DNA of 64,000 nucleotides from Leptolyngbya sp. PCC 7375 (GTDB taxonomy: Bacteria; Cyanobacteriota; Cyanobacteriia; Phormidesmidales; Phormidesmidaceae). The number at the start of each line of letters is the position of its first letter. Within the stretch, counting starts at the first letter, position 1. This document shows positions 1 through 9,093 of the stretch, one piece after another. Where the stretch lies: positions 3,396,486 through 3,460,485 of the forward strand of contig NZ_JH993797.1 of assembly GCF_000316115.1 (NCBI RefSeq), written 5' to 3'. A program made the translations under genes and the position numbers. The notes under the pieces were generated by a model. The model did not search any database. It was not told the origin of the DNA and saw nothing but the letters and a program-made list of their open reading frames with translations.

Positions 1-1208
1 AGTTTCACCAGTTTGATGTAGGTTCGGACAATGCAGCCAACTTCGTCGTTGCCCCAGATGTTGCCAACGTCATCAGCCTGATCAACAGCGCTCAGCCTTC
101 AGCTATCGATGGCTTACTCCAAATCACTAGCGATGATCCAAACCTGCCAAGCAACGCCAATCTTTTTCTAGTCAACCCGGCGGGCATTATTTTTGGGCAA
201 GATGTCACCCTGAACCTGCCTGCAAATCTGACTGCTACCACAAGTTCCGGCCTTTTATTTAACGATAGATATCTCCTATCTGTAGATGGCTCTATTAGTG
301 AAATAGCTCTATCAGGCCACCAATCTGATCACAATTCAGGAACACCCAGCATTAGGAATCTCGTTGGTAACCCTAATGGCTATCTACTATTCACAGGATC
401 AACCAGTTCAGAAATATCAGCCCCATTCTCCCCCGCACTGCCTACAGGTAGCATTGAAAACCAAGGCACCCTTCAAGTCCCCCCCCAAGCATCCATCACC
501 TTAATTGGCCAATACATTCAAAATGACGGCAATTTGACTGCACCCGGTGGCAATGTCAATCTAGTCGCTACCTCTGGAGACAACCTACTGAGGCTCACCC
601 AACCAGGTAATATTCTTGGCCTGGAGGTAATTCCGGCCGACACCCTCCAAACCATTGCTTCTACTGAAGCACAGTCAGCCATAACCCTGTTACCAGCCGC
701 GAATCTAGCGGAAATGCTGACCGGTGGTGAAGATGATAATGCGACTCAACTCGCAATCACTGCTGACGGTGCTTTTGTCTTAAACAACACCCCACCCCTA
801 ACACCAACCGCAGGCACAGTTTTAATTCGCGGCACTGTGGATATTTCCGACAGCGCCATACCTTCCCCCAATAGCCCTCCAGGTCAGGTCAATATACTTG
901 GAGATCAGATCAACCTCATTGGAGGCAGCATCTATGCCAATGCCGTTGACCAAGCAGGCACCATCTCTATCGGCGGCATGCCCGTTGTAGATACCTTCAG
1001 TGCTGCCTATGTCTTAATTGACCGTAATTCTGAGCTTTCTGCCGACTCATCAGAGGCCAACGGGGGTGTTATTAACGTGTGGGCCAGTGACACTGTTCGT
1101 TTCTATGGTGAAGCAACCGCAGATGGGGCCTCATCAGATTTAGATGGTGACATATCAATTAATGCAGGCAACTCACTGGATGTGCGTCGACCATCCGTCA
1201 GCCGATAA
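1..1208 (+). CDS. Filamentous-haemagglutinin-type secreted protein (5' partial)
   Basis: The frame beginning at base 3 is open from the window edge to the TAA at 1206-1208, so the N-terminus lies outside the window. The first visible residues carry haemagglutination-activity (TPS secretion) domain signatures: FHQFDVGSDNAANFV, then LFLVNPAGIIFG. Later QNDGNLTAPGGNVNLVA and ANGGVINVWA are typical of the beta-helix that follows. Proteins of this family are exported across the outer membrane by a TpsB partner. About 401 residues are visible. The product stops soon after the conserved WA motif, where cyanobacterial homologues usually continue for several hundred residues, so it is a short form or a 3'-truncated relic. 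A good terminator follows. Confidence 0.8.
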   Translation, partial: FHQFDVGSDNAANFVVAPDVANVISLINSAQPSAIDGLLQITSDDPNLPSNANLFLVNPAGIIFGQDVTLNLPANLTATTSSGLLFNDRYLLSVDGSISEIALSGHQSDHNSGTPSIRNLVGNPNGYLLFTGSTSSEISAPFSPALPTGSIENQGTLQVPPQASITLIGQYIQNDGNLTAPGGNVNLVATSGDNLLRLTQPGNILGLEVIPADTLQTIASTEAQSAITLLPAANLAEMLTGGEDDNATQLAITADGAFVLNNTPPLTPTAGTVLIRGTVDISDSAIPSPNSPPGQVNILGDQINLIGGSIYANAVDQAGTISIGGMPVVDTFSAAYVLIDRNSELSADSSEANGGVINVWASDTVRFYGEATADGASSDLDGDISINAGNSLDVRRPSVSR

Positions 1209-1264
1209 ACACATTGCTACAGCCCGACCCACTCAATCAGTTCAGCAATTGAATACACCACATA

Positions 1265-1297
1265 GCGGTGTCGTTAGTTTAACGACCCGCTTTTTTT
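1265..1297 (+). terminator. Rho-independent terminator after the haemagglutinin-like gene
   Basis: GCGG-T-GTCGTT pairs with AACGAC-CCGC around a short loop and is followed directly by seven T. It lies 57 bp after the stop codon at 1208, so the shortened gene ends in an ordinary way. Confidence 0.8.
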
Positions 1298-1583
1298 AGC
1301 AAGCAGATCTGTCAAAAACAGACTCCATCAAGCATGCACCATATCCGTAATACCACCTGAATTCAACCAATATTGATGTGTATTTTTCATAAAGCTTACG
1401 TACTTTCAGGGAGCTTCTCAAGAAAAAGTGTCACTCTGGAAAAACCCCTAAAAATTAAGCTTCAAGAGACTATACCCCCTCAATAAAATCTCTTCGAAAC
1501 ATCAATGGTGCGCCATAGAATCAGTATTTTTTGATACTCGGCAACCAAAAGTATCGTATTGCCCAAATTCTGAAACTTTACCC
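1298..1583. other. Non-coding gap with probable promoter of the PEP-CTERM gene
   Basis: Together with the preceding terminator this makes a gap of about 375 bp. I see no reading frame with coding character. AT-rich DNA before 1584 probably holds the promoter, but no clear -10/-35 pair can be assigned. Confidence 0.4.
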
Positions 1584-2519
1584 ATGCGAATACCTTTTAC
1601 CTTTGCTCAACAAGTTGGTGCAGCAAGCCTTTTGAGTATCGGATTATTAGCACTTTGTGGTAACGCCTCTGAAGCCGCTTGCTTACCGGGACGTTGTAGT
1701 CAAAATGGCCTCATATTTAGCGAAGCATCAGCCAACTTTAGAATCACGAATGTGACCGGCAGAGGTACCCATAACAACCCATTTTTGGTCTACCAAGATG
1801 TATGGGGCCTAGACATCTCCTTGGCTGTCAACAATTTACCCAATGCTCCACAGCATTCAGTTTTTAATCGGCCAGGCTTTGCGATTAGTATTGTGTCGCG
1901 CAACCTGACAGGGGCATTCTGGCGGTTTTATGACCATGAATTGCAAGAGACGGCAGGGTACGCCAGTGGCGAAAACGATGGCCTATCCTTTGCCCAAGCC
2001 ATAGGTCCTGTTCGACCGTATACATCTAGTCACTATCAAAGAGCTGACGAAATTACAGATGTACGCGACTTTATTAACTTCCATCGGGGGAATGGAGTAA
2101 ACCCAGGCGAAACGGTCCGCTTTAACTACTTCATTACCGATACGATTCCCAATCAGCGGTTCTATATCAGACAGCGTCCCGATTACCGGACCAACGCCAC
2201 ACAGGCACCTGTCATCTCACCACAACGCCCTAAGACTCAGCCAACCAACCCCAGACCTGTCAAAGCTCCCCAACCCATTCTGAAAAGACCTCAGCCAGTT
2301 GCACCAGCACCAGTTACACCAGTGCCAGTTGCGCCAGCGCCAGTTACACCAGCGCCAACTGTGCCACCTAAACCTGGTGTTTCACACCCCAAGGTTCTCG
2401 CCCCCCCAGCCCAACCTGTGACCTTACCTCAAGCAGTTCCTGAACCATCAACGGTCATTATGGGCGTGTTAGCTCTGCTTTTTAGTAAATCAATAGACCA
2501 GCGTAAGTCACCAAATTAA
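1584..2519 (+). CDS. PEP-CTERM sorted exported protein
   Basis: 311 aa. A signal peptide (residues 1 to about 31, hydrophobic core near ASLLSIGLLALCG) leads into a globular domain of unknown function (about 32-200). A proline-rich linker (about 205-280) follows, with repeats of the type APAPVTP. The C-terminus is VPEPSTVIMGVLALLF followed by a basic tail, the PEP-CTERM signal recognised by exosortases. Family knowledge predicts export, C-terminal processing and retention at the surface or in the extracellular matrix. No exosortase gene lies in the window. The hydrophobic segment is slightly short and lacks the usual RR cluster (it ends DQRKSPN), so sorting is likely but not certain. I do not recognise the globular domain. 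Confidence 0.8.
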   Translation: MRIPFTFAQQVGAASLLSIGLLALCGNASEAACLPGRCSQNGLIFSEASANFRITNVTGRGTHNNPFLVYQDVWGLDISLAVNNLPNAPQHSVFNRPGFAISIVSRNLTGAFWRFYDHELQETAGYASGENDGLSFAQAIGPVRPYTSSHYQRADEITDVRDFINFHRGNGVNPGETVRFNYFITDTIPNQRFYIRQRPDYRTNATQAPVISPQRPKTQPTNPRPVKAPQPILKRPQPVAPAPVTPVPVAPAPVTPAPTVPPKPGVSHPKVLAPPAQPVTLPQAVPEPSTVIMGVLALLFSKSIDQRKSPN

Positions 2520-2704
2520 CCAAACCTATTGTCTTGGAGCAGCACAAATACAATCTTGGTGAAAACGCAAAAGAACCCCGACTATAGCAAATACCAGTGC
2601 CATGGGTGATACATCTAGTGATAATCTTTTACATGGCACTTTGAAAGTAAAAATAAAATTAAAAGTCGCCGCAGTAGCTAATACCCTTAGGATAAGGCGC
2701 AAGC

Positions 2705-4159
2705 ATGGTCACCACTGCAGAGAAAACAAATACTGGCTATATCACTCAGATTATTGGCCCTGTTGTAGACGTTAAGTTCCCCGCTGGCGAGCTGCCCAGC
2801 ATTTATAACGCCCTCAAAATTGAAGGCACTAACCCCGCTGGTCAGGCTGTTTCTGTTACTTGTGAGGTACAGCAGCTACTAGGAGACAGCCAGGTAAGAG
2901 CCGTAGCAATGCGCTCTACTGACGGATTGGTACGGGGAATGAAGGTCACTGACTTGGGTGAACCTATCAACGTACCTGTTGGCCCTCCCACATTGGGTCG
3001 CATCTTTAACGTTCTTGGTGAGCCCGTGGATGAGAAGGGTGATGTGGATATGTCCACCACACTGCCCATTCACCGAGCTGCTCCCAAGCTAACTGAATTG
3101 GAGACAAAGCCCTCAGTATTTGAAACGGGTATTAAAGTTATTGATCTCTTAGCACCTTATCGTAAGGGTGGTAAGACCGGCCTCTTTGGCGGTGCTGGCG
3201 TGGGTAAAACCGTACTGATTCAGGAGCTGATCAACAACATCGCTCTACAGCACGGTGGTGTTTCTGTGTTCGCTGGTGTAGGTGAGCGTACTCGTGAAGG
3301 TAACGACCTCTATAACGAATTTATTGATTCTGGTGTAATTAACGCTGATGACCTGGGGCAGTCTAAAGTGGCTCTAGTGTACGGCCAGATGAATGAACCC
3401 CCCGGTGCTCGTATGCGTGTGGCGTTGTCTGCGCTCACTATGGCTGAGTACTTCCGTGATGTTAACAAACAGGATGTTCTACTGTTCGTAGATAACATCT
3501 TCCGTTTTGTACAGGCCGGTTCTGAGGTCTCTGCCCTGCTAGGCCGTATGCCTTCTGCGGTAGGTTACCAGCCCACTCTGGGTACTGACATGGGTGACCT
3601 GCAGGAGCGCATTACCTCTACCCTAGAGGGTTCTATTACTTCTATTCAAGCAGTTTACGTTCCTGCGGACGACCTGACTGATCCTGCACCTGCAACTACA
3701 TTTGCTCACTTGGATGCGACCACTGTACTTTCCCGTGCATTGGCTTCTAAGGGTATCTATCCCGCTGTGGATCCTCTGGATTCTACATCCACTATGCTCC
3801 AGCCTGACGTTGTTGGTGGTGAGCACTATACAACTGCTCGTGCAGTTCAATCTATCCTGCAGCGTTATAAGGAACTACAGGACATCATCGCCATTTTGGG
3901 TCTAGATGAGCTTTCTGAAGATGATCGTCTCGCGGTTGCCCGTGCTCGTAAGATTGAGAAGTTTCTTTCTCAGCCTTTCTTTGTAGCGGAAATCTTTACT
4001 GGCCTGGCTGGTAAATACGTTAGTCTTGAGGACACCATTAAGGGCTTCAACATGATTCTCTCTGGTGAGCTGGATGATATTCCTGAGCAGGCTTTCTACC
4101 TCAAGGGTGGCATTGATGAAGTAATTGAGACTGCTGAGAAGATGAAGGCTGAGAGCTAA
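2705..4159 (+). CDS. atpD: ATP synthase F1 subunit beta (cyanobacterial atpB)
   Basis: 484 aa, the usual length. This is the catalytic subunit of the F1 head, converting ADP and phosphate to ATP on the cytoplasmic side of the thylakoid membrane. The Walker A motif GGAGVGKT is at 162-169, followed by GERTREGND, the Walker B strand VLLFVDNIFRF and the signature PAPATTFAHLDATTVLSR. The DELSEED loop reads DELSEDD here. ATG at 2705 follows an AAGG-containing leader. The gene pairs with the epsilon gene downstream, the beta-epsilon operon arrangement of cyanobacteria and chloroplasts, separate from the a/c/b/delta/alpha/gamma cluster. Naming follows bacterial usage; cyanobacterial papers call it atpB. 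Confidence 0.98.
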   Translation: MVTTAEKTNTGYITQIIGPVVDVKFPAGELPSIYNALKIEGTNPAGQAVSVTCEVQQLLGDSQVRAVAMRSTDGLVRGMKVTDLGEPINVPVGPPTLGRIFNVLGEPVDEKGDVDMSTTLPIHRAAPKLTELETKPSVFETGIKVIDLLAPYRKGGKTGLFGGAGVGKTVLIQELINNIALQHGGVSVFAGVGERTREGNDLYNEFIDSGVINADDLGQSKVALVYGQMNEPPGARMRVALSALTMAEYFRDVNKQDVLLFVDNIFRFVQAGSEVSALLGRMPSAVGYQPTLGTDMGDLQERITSTLEGSITSIQAVYVPADDLTDPAPATTFAHLDATTVLSRALASKGIYPAVDPLDSTSTMLQPDVVGGEHYTTARAVQSILQRYKELQDIIAILGLDELSEDDRLAVARARKIEKFLSQPFFVAEIFTGLAGKYVSLEDTIKGFNMILSGELDDIPEQAFYLKGGIDEVIETAEKMKAES

Positions 4160-4198
4160 GCAATCGCTTATTTCTTGTGGCACAGATTACAGCTTTGT

Positions 4199-4330
4199 GA
4201 GTGGTGAGTTGCGAGTTTGTCCTGAGCTTGTCTAAGGGTAGTGAGTGGTTAAACCAGTTAGCTCTTAGTGAGCCGAAGAAGATCTTCAGGTCTTACGACT
4301 CACTACTCACGGTTCACGATTCACAATTCA
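4199..4330. repeat. Imperfect inverted repeat between atpB and atpE
   Basis: The left arm is a degenerate run of GTGAGTGGTGAGTTGCGAG type. The right arm is ACTCACTACTCACGG followed by TTCACGATTCACAATTCA. They are rough inverted complements with a degenerate period of about seven bases. Similar arms occur at 30660, 49398 and 50781. It resembles the small non-autonomous intergenic repeats common in filamentous cyanobacteria. It sits within the beta-epsilon operon and widens a normally short gap to 190 bp. Confidence 0.55.
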
Positions 4331-4349
4331 TTTTTACTTCTTGAGTTTT

Positions 4350-4757
4350 ATGTCATTAGCAGTTCGTGTGGTAGCTCCCGACAAAACTGTCTGGGATGCT
4401 GAGGCAGAAGAGGTCGTGCTACCTAGCACGACTGGTCAATTAGGTATTTTGAGTGGTCACGCTCCGCTGCTGACAGCTCTTGACATCGGCGTATTAAGAG
4501 TACGGGCTGACAAGGATTGGGTTGCGATCGCACTCATGGGCGGTTTTGCCGAAGTGGAAAACAACGAAGTTACCATCTTGGTAAACGGTGCCGAGCGCGG
4601 TGAAGGCATTGACCTATCCGAAGCTGAAGCAGAATATACCTCTGCAAAGTCAAAAGCTGATAGCATTTCTTCCGACGATAAGCAAGCCGTTATCCAGGCA
4701 AGAAAGTCTTTGAAGAGAGCACGGGCTCGTGTTCAAGCTGCTGGCGGCAGCATCTAG
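4350..4757 (+). CDS. atpC: ATP synthase F1 subunit epsilon (cyanobacterial atpE)
   Basis: 135 aa from the ATG at 4350, chosen over an upstream in-frame TTG at 4341 because family members begin close to the sequence SLAVRVVAPDKTVWDAEAEE. This is the central-stalk subunit that couples rotation and inhibits ATP hydrolysis. The N-terminal beta-sandwich contains LPSTTGQLGILSGHAPLLTAL and VAIALMGGFAEVENNEVTIL. The C-terminal helical hairpin is rich in Ala, Lys and Arg. It is co-directional with the beta gene and presumably co-transcribed. A HIP1 octamer lies inside the gene at 4524-4531. Confidence 0.97.
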   Translation: MSLAVRVVAPDKTVWDAEAEEVVLPSTTGQLGILSGHAPLLTALDIGVLRVRADKDWVAIALMGGFAEVENNEVTILVNGAERGEGIDLSEAEAEYTSAKSKADSISSDDKQAVIQARKSLKRARARVQAAGGSI

Positions 4758-4787
4758 TCGAGCATCGCCTTAGACACTGAAGACTAC

Positions 4788-4835
4788 ACAACAAAGGAAC
4801 TGGGAGACCTAAAGGTCTCCCAGTTCCTTTGTTGT
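4788..4835. terminator. Perfect 23-bp hairpin after atpE
   Basis: Two 23-base arms (4788-4810 and 4813-4835), centred on the core GGGAGACCT/AGGTCTCCC, are perfectly complementary around a 2-base loop. There is no clear T tract. It lies between convergent atpE and ycf65 and probably stops transcription from both sides or stabilises the atp mRNA 3' end. Confidence 0.65.
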
Positions 4836-4854
4836 AGAAATGTCGATCAACCAT

Positions 4855-4891
4855 AAAGAATCGACCGGCTAATTGAGCTGGTCGATTCTTT
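4855..4891. terminator. Second hairpin between atpE and ycf65
   Basis: AAAGAATCGACC (4855-4866) pairs perfectly with GGTCGATTCTTT (4880-4891). The A/T ends give a short T run on either strand, which suits a bidirectional terminator between the convergent genes. Confidence 0.6.
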
Positions 4892-4918
4892 GAGGAATTA
4901 CGATGGACTAAACCTAAA

Positions 4919-5251
4919 TCATGAACTACCAGTAAAAGCTACGTCAGGAAATTTCTCAGCTGCTTTTTGCATAGACTGAGCTTTTCCACCCTCTTGCCAG
5001 TAATTAATAATCTCTGTTGCCTGGTTCAAAAGATCAATACGCTCTTCTTCAGCAATCCAAGTTTTGGATTCAAGCTCTATCTTCATCTGGTCCCATGCAT
5101 CATTACGAGGCCAGAAAAAGTAAGAGGTCAGCGGACTCGATCCCTTGCCCACTACTTGATCTACGGCAAGAGCCACATCTTTGTCGAGCCAGAGAACCTT
5201 TAAGATAAATCGAGACAATGCAAACCTCCGCTGTACGCCTCTTGGCTTCAA
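4919..5251 (-). CDS. ycf65: 30S ribosomal protein PSRP-3 / Ycf65
   Basis: 110 aa. The signatures are FILKVLWLDKDVALAVDQ, VVGKGSSPLTSYFFWPRNDAW and INYWQEGG. These match plastid-specific ribosomal protein 3 (Ycf65, cS23), found only in cyanobacteria and plastids as an extra protein of the small ribosomal subunit. Length is near normal, with a short basic N-terminal extension. A downstream Met is absent, so the start at 5251 is likely. It converges on atpE and is divergent from the HAD gene, with 72 bp between start codons. Confidence 0.93.
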   Translation of the reverse strand: MKPRGVQRRFALSRFILKVLWLDKDVALAVDQVVGKGSSPLTSYFFWPRNDAWDQMKIELESKTWIAEEERIDLLNQATEIINYWQEGGKAQSMQKAAEKFPDVAFTGSS

Positions 5252-5323
5252 AACTACACGGTCTATAATTCTATCGCATTTGCTGTTTTAAACACATCGA
5301 AATTAGTCTCTTCTACGTAAAAA

Positions 5324-6118
5324 ATGTCTATCCCTATCGCCCTAGCTGTATTTGATATCGATGGCGTTGTTCGTGACGTCAGTGGTTCATATCGTCGAGC
5401 CATTGCAGATACAGTGGAGCATTTTACACAAGGGCACTATCGACCTAGCCCCATAGATATTGACCAGCTCAAAAGCGAAGGCGTCTGGAACAACGACTGG
5501 AAAGCGTCCCAAGAACTCATCCATCGCCACGGTCTAGCCTCAGGACAGACGTACAGCACTGACTATGATGCTGTTGTGGAGTATTTTCAAGAACGCTACC
5601 GGGGTTCTGGTGACGATCCGAATCAATGGACAGGCTATATCACTCAAGAGCCCATTCTAATGACTGTTGACTATCTGAGTAAGCTAGCCAGCGGTGGCGT
5701 ACCCTCCGCTTTTTTTAGTGGGGCAACTCGAGGCTCAGCCAACTACATCTTGCAACAACGGATTGGCTTAGTGCAGCCCATACTCATTGCCATGGCAGAT
5801 GCCCCGAGTAAACCAGATCCTACAGGACTCTACATGACTGTGGAGCAATTAGAAAAAAGCACCCCTGCCGGACTACCGGTTTTATATGCCGGAGATACGG
5901 TGGCTGACATGGCCACTATCGAGGCTGCTAAAGCGGAATTCCCTGAGCGCGTCTGGCTAGGAGTAGGGGTATTACCTCCCCACGTACAAACGGACACCGG
6001 CTACCAAAATCGCTATAGCCATACCCTAAAAGAAGCGGGGGCATCCATAGTGCTATCCCATGTGGAGCAATTAACTGCCGGAAAAATTCAAACCTTGATC
6101 AAAACTAAAGGGTACTAA
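5324..6118 (+). CDS. HAD-superfamily hydrolase, TIGR01548-like
   Basis: 264 aa cytoplasmic phosphatase-like protein. HAD motif I is FDIDGVVRD, with nucleophile D11 and acid D13. Motif II is FFSGATRG near 130. The motif III region has SKPDP near 165, and motif IV is YAGDTVADM near 190. All catalytic positions are present. The helical cap between motifs I and II contains EGVWNNDWKASQELIHRHG, typical of the TIGR01548 subgroup, which is frequent in cyanobacteria and has no firm substrate. It is divergent from ycf65 and followed by an exported-protein gene with a 120-bp gap, so probably monocistronic. Confidence 0.85.
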   Translation: MSIPIALAVFDIDGVVRDVSGSYRRAIADTVEHFTQGHYRPSPIDIDQLKSEGVWNNDWKASQELIHRHGLASGQTYSTDYDAVVEYFQERYRGSGDDPNQWTGYITQEPILMTVDYLSKLASGGVPSAFFSGATRGSANYILQQRIGLVQPILIAMADAPSKPDPTGLYMTVEQLEKSTPAGLPVLYAGDTVADMATIEAAKAEFPERVWLGVGVLPPHVQTDTGYQNRYSHTLKEAGASIVLSHVEQLTAGKIQTLIKTKGY

Positions 6119-6238
6119 CAAGCTCCAGGAACCAGTCACCTGAACGGCACAGTCAGTCACATCAGCTACCGCTTGAATGGTAGGTTAGGCGACAGTCATG
6201 CGACTGTTGCCGTAGAAATTTGAGTAACTGTTAGTTCC

Positions 6239-7759
6239 ATGGGTCTATTGCCGTTTTTAATTGCGCTTTTAGCTGCTCCATTATCTTCACCATTGACGTT
6301 AGAGCAGCAATTGGAAACCTCCTCAGACCAAACAATCGACGTTTCAGCAACAGACTTCTCTAACCACAGAGCAATTGCTCAAAACAGGGCCCCAGAGATC
6401 ATTCCACAAATCCAGGAAGTTCGCCCTTTACCAGGGAGCCTGGATAATGTGCCTGTTTTTAACAGCAATAGCCCCGAACTCATTGAATCTGAAGGAATTC
6501 TTCTATCCACCTTTCCCTCTCAAGGTAAGGCTGAACCATCAGCACACTTGGATTATGCCTTTGAGGGACGTTTTGATATTTTTGACCACCATGTTGTCAG
6601 GGCTCGAGACGATAGTGACACTCGCACCCGATACTTAGGAATTCTGCTGCATAACCCCAGTCGCCGACCTGTCACCCTCAAATTTCGCGAGGCTGCCAGC
6701 TACCTTAGCCAAGAAGCCCCTTGGCATGGTCGTAATGATGTGGAATTTAACTTAGCTAGCAATCAATTCTCAGGACCAGGCAGCCGCCTGATGAATGAAA
6801 TCTTGCGAGATCGTCGCCAATCATTTTGGCCCAATGATGTTACTATCCCTCCCCAAGCAAGCTACCTGCTTCTGAATGCACCGTTGCCGGTACGGAGGTT
6901 ATCGGTAGCGACTGATGGTAGTGTTCCGGCTGGCAGCGAGCTATTGCCACCGTTGCCTAGCAACCTCAACGGTAATCGCAGCAATGCCAGGTCCACACTG
7001 CTGCGCCTGTCTAGCGATGGTCCGGTGTATGCAGCCAGCCTCACAATGCTCGCTCCCCTAACAGAAAGTGGCGGGGAGCGGGTCCCTACGACAGATGAAT
7101 GGTTGCAGGTTCTTATTAATGGTAATCTTGCCACTCCTCGAGACCTCAAGCCTACACGTCCCGGTCGTCAGGCCAACCCTTTTATATATGGCCGAGTGGC
7201 CGGAGTCAGCCAGGGTTCCAGTTGGCAAGCTCGCCTGAGCGATCGACGCTCATCAAGGCTCAAAATTCCCGAAACGGGCAAACAAATTTCCTATGCCATT
7301 AGCACTGTTGATCACAACACCTTCGGTACAGGCCAAATCCAAAGCGCCCGAATGCTTAGACGTTATAGCGATACAGCCTATCGAGCCCATGGTAACTATG
7401 GCACTGAATACGATTTAACCCTGCCGCTTCATAACCCCACAGATCAGCCAAAAACTGTTGCCCTATCTGTCCAAACCCCACTACAAAACGAAACTATCAA
7501 AAACGCACTCACCTTTTTAACTCCCCACGACTCGCGCATTTTCTTTCGTGGGACCGTTTTGTTTCTATACACAAACGACCAGGGTGAGCGGCGAGCTGAC
7601 TACATTCATCTGGTGCAACGGCGAGGGCAATTAGGTTCCTCCCTAGTAGAGCTAACCCTAGCGCCTGGAGAAGAACGTTCCGTAGAAGTTCAATTTTTAT
7701 ATCCCCCCGACGCTACACCCCCTCAGGTGCTGACTCTTACTACCTATGAAAATAACTGA
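6239..7759 (+). CDS. DUF3370 family exported protein
   Basis: 506 aa. The N-terminal hydrophobic segment GLLPFLIALLAAPLSSP looks like a signal peptide. The body shows the DUF3370 hallmarks: PLPGSLDNVPVFNSNSPE, GILLSTFP, and a central beta-rich domain with YGRVAGVSQGSSWQARLSD and LHNPTDQPKTVALSVQ. DUF3370 is essentially restricted to cyanobacteria and has no established function; a periplasmic or cell-wall location is likely from the signal peptide. The gene is preceded by 120 bp and followed by 270 bp without genes, so it is probably transcribed alone. The family assignment is from recalled motifs. Confidence 0.82.
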   Translation: MGLLPFLIALLAAPLSSPLTLEQQLETSSDQTIDVSATDFSNHRAIAQNRAPEIIPQIQEVRPLPGSLDNVPVFNSNSPELIESEGILLSTFPSQGKAEPSAHLDYAFEGRFDIFDHHVVRARDDSDTRTRYLGILLHNPSRRPVTLKFREAASYLSQEAPWHGRNDVEFNLASNQFSGPGSRLMNEILRDRRQSFWPNDVTIPPQASYLLLNAPLPVRRLSVATDGSVPAGSELLPPLPSNLNGNRSNARSTLLRLSSDGPVYAASLTMLAPLTESGGERVPTTDEWLQVLINGNLATPRDLKPTRPGRQANPFIYGRVAGVSQGSSWQARLSDRRSSRLKIPETGKQISYAISTVDHNTFGTGQIQSARMLRRYSDTAYRAHGNYGTEYDLTLPLHNPTDQPKTVALSVQTPLQNETIKNALTFLTPHDSRIFFRGTVLFLYTNDQGERRADYIHLVQRRGQLGSSLVELTLAPGEERSVEVQFLYPPDATPPQVLTLTTYENN

Positions 7760-8031
7760 GATAGCTTGAGGCTTAAAGCAATTACTTCGCCGGTTTGGGA
7801 TAGTCGCAGTTCTGAGATAGCCCTCCATGCCCAATAGTCTGTAACTCTACAATACTGACTAACAAACAACAAACCGTCTTCTGAAGAGAGTCTAATAATC
7901 ATTAGCAACATCAATAAACGTTCAGATCTAAGTATTTTTAAGCCATCACTAATAAATATCTATCTCAATATTGAGTTATCTCAAGAAAGCAATGAGAAAA
8001 TCCATGGAATGCATTCATATTTACCGATAAT

Positions 8032-9060
8032 CTAGCTGCTGGACCACCAACTAGAGATATTGCTAGTTGACTGAATAATATTCATACCAGCAGCAGCAAA
8101 TTTTTGATAGGCAGCATCCGCAGCGTCTGAAAAGTCTACAACATCAGGCACTACCACGGGTGAACTACAGTCTTCGAGCAAATATATTTTCTGGGCCAAA
8201 GAAGCATCCACTTGCTGAATTTCATTCAGCAGATCGTCAATAGTCCAAGCGACGCAATGGCTTTTGGCTTGGCCTGCGATCGCAACCGCATCAAATGTCA
8301 ACAAATGCTGAATCAGCACCTGATTTTTTTTCGCCACTGGCTGACCACTGGGATCATCCAACACCTCTGGCCGCAGTACCGAATAGTTTTCCGTTAATGG
8401 ATTGTTACCTTTCAGCTCAAATCGTGTTTGACACTGCCGGGCCAAATTATGGAAGAAGCAAGCCTCTTCAAACGCAGAGACTAGACTATGGCCAATCCCT
8501 CCCAGCATGGAATGGTAAGGCCACACCGTTAACGGATATTTACCATCATCGCTGAGTCGTTTCACATAATGCAGAGCAAAGGCCTCTAGCTGTTCTAGAG
8601 ACGTATTTAGACTCGGGACAATTGCCGGATTTACCCGCCATCGCCCCCTCTGCACATCGTCTAGATTCACCATGGTCATCGGAGCAGGCACCTGCCCCTC
8701 CGCATCCACCCAAAAAGCGGCATGAAAAATTTGTATGGCCCGATGGGTATCCATCGTGGGCACAATTTCTGTGATTTGGCCCAAATTACGATAGATAAAC
8801 TCACACAAACGGCGAGTGTCATCCACAGCCCCCTGCCCTGAAGCACCACCTACAAATAGCTCAAACCCAGGAATACAAAAGGTATTTTGCACATCGATTG
8901 CCAACAGACACAGCCTTGGGCGATCGGTGTCTGCAGGTTTAATACCGTGGGTTTGAGCCCAAGCTTGAGCCTGAACCGCACGTTCTTCATAGGGCACACG
9001 CCACACATCACCCACACGAGTCGGGTCAAAAAACTCAGGAATTGGCACGGAATGGGACAT
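8032..9060 (-). CDS. Nicotinamidase/isochorismatase-like cysteine hydrolase
   Basis: 342 aa, longer than a classical nicotinamidase (about 210 aa). The catalytic Asp is in LLAIDVQNTF (D56). A nicotinamidase-like metal site is visible in PTMDTHRAIQIFH (D104, H106, H113). The nucleophile Cys is in GQAKSHCVAWT near 268. The region WPYHSMLGGIGH resembles the conserved stretch between them. This supports amide hydrolysis of nicotinamide or a related compound, though the substrate is inferred. It starts 33 bp downstream of the ADP-ribosylglycohydrolase gene on the same strand, and an NrtR-like regulator is divergent, so a role in NAD turnover is plausible. Confidence 0.8.
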   Translation of the reverse strand: MSHSVPIPEFFDPTRVGDVWRVPYEERAVQAQAWAQTHGIKPADTDRPRLCLLAIDVQNTFCIPGFELFVGGASGQGAVDDTRRLCEFIYRNLGQITEIVPTMDTHRAIQIFHAAFWVDAEGQVPAPMTMVNLDDVQRGRWRVNPAIVPSLNTSLEQLEAFALHYVKRLSDDGKYPLTVWPYHSMLGGIGHSLVSAFEEACFFHNLARQCQTRFELKGNNPLTENYSVLRPEVLDDPSGQPVAKKNQVLIQHLLTFDAVAIAGQAKSHCVAWTIDDLLNEIQQVDASLAQKIYLLEDCSSPVVVPDVVDFSDAADAAYQKFAAAGMNIIQSTSNISSWWSSS

Positions 9061-9093
9061 AGTGCTTATTTCTCCAGGGTATTTCTTAGGCGG

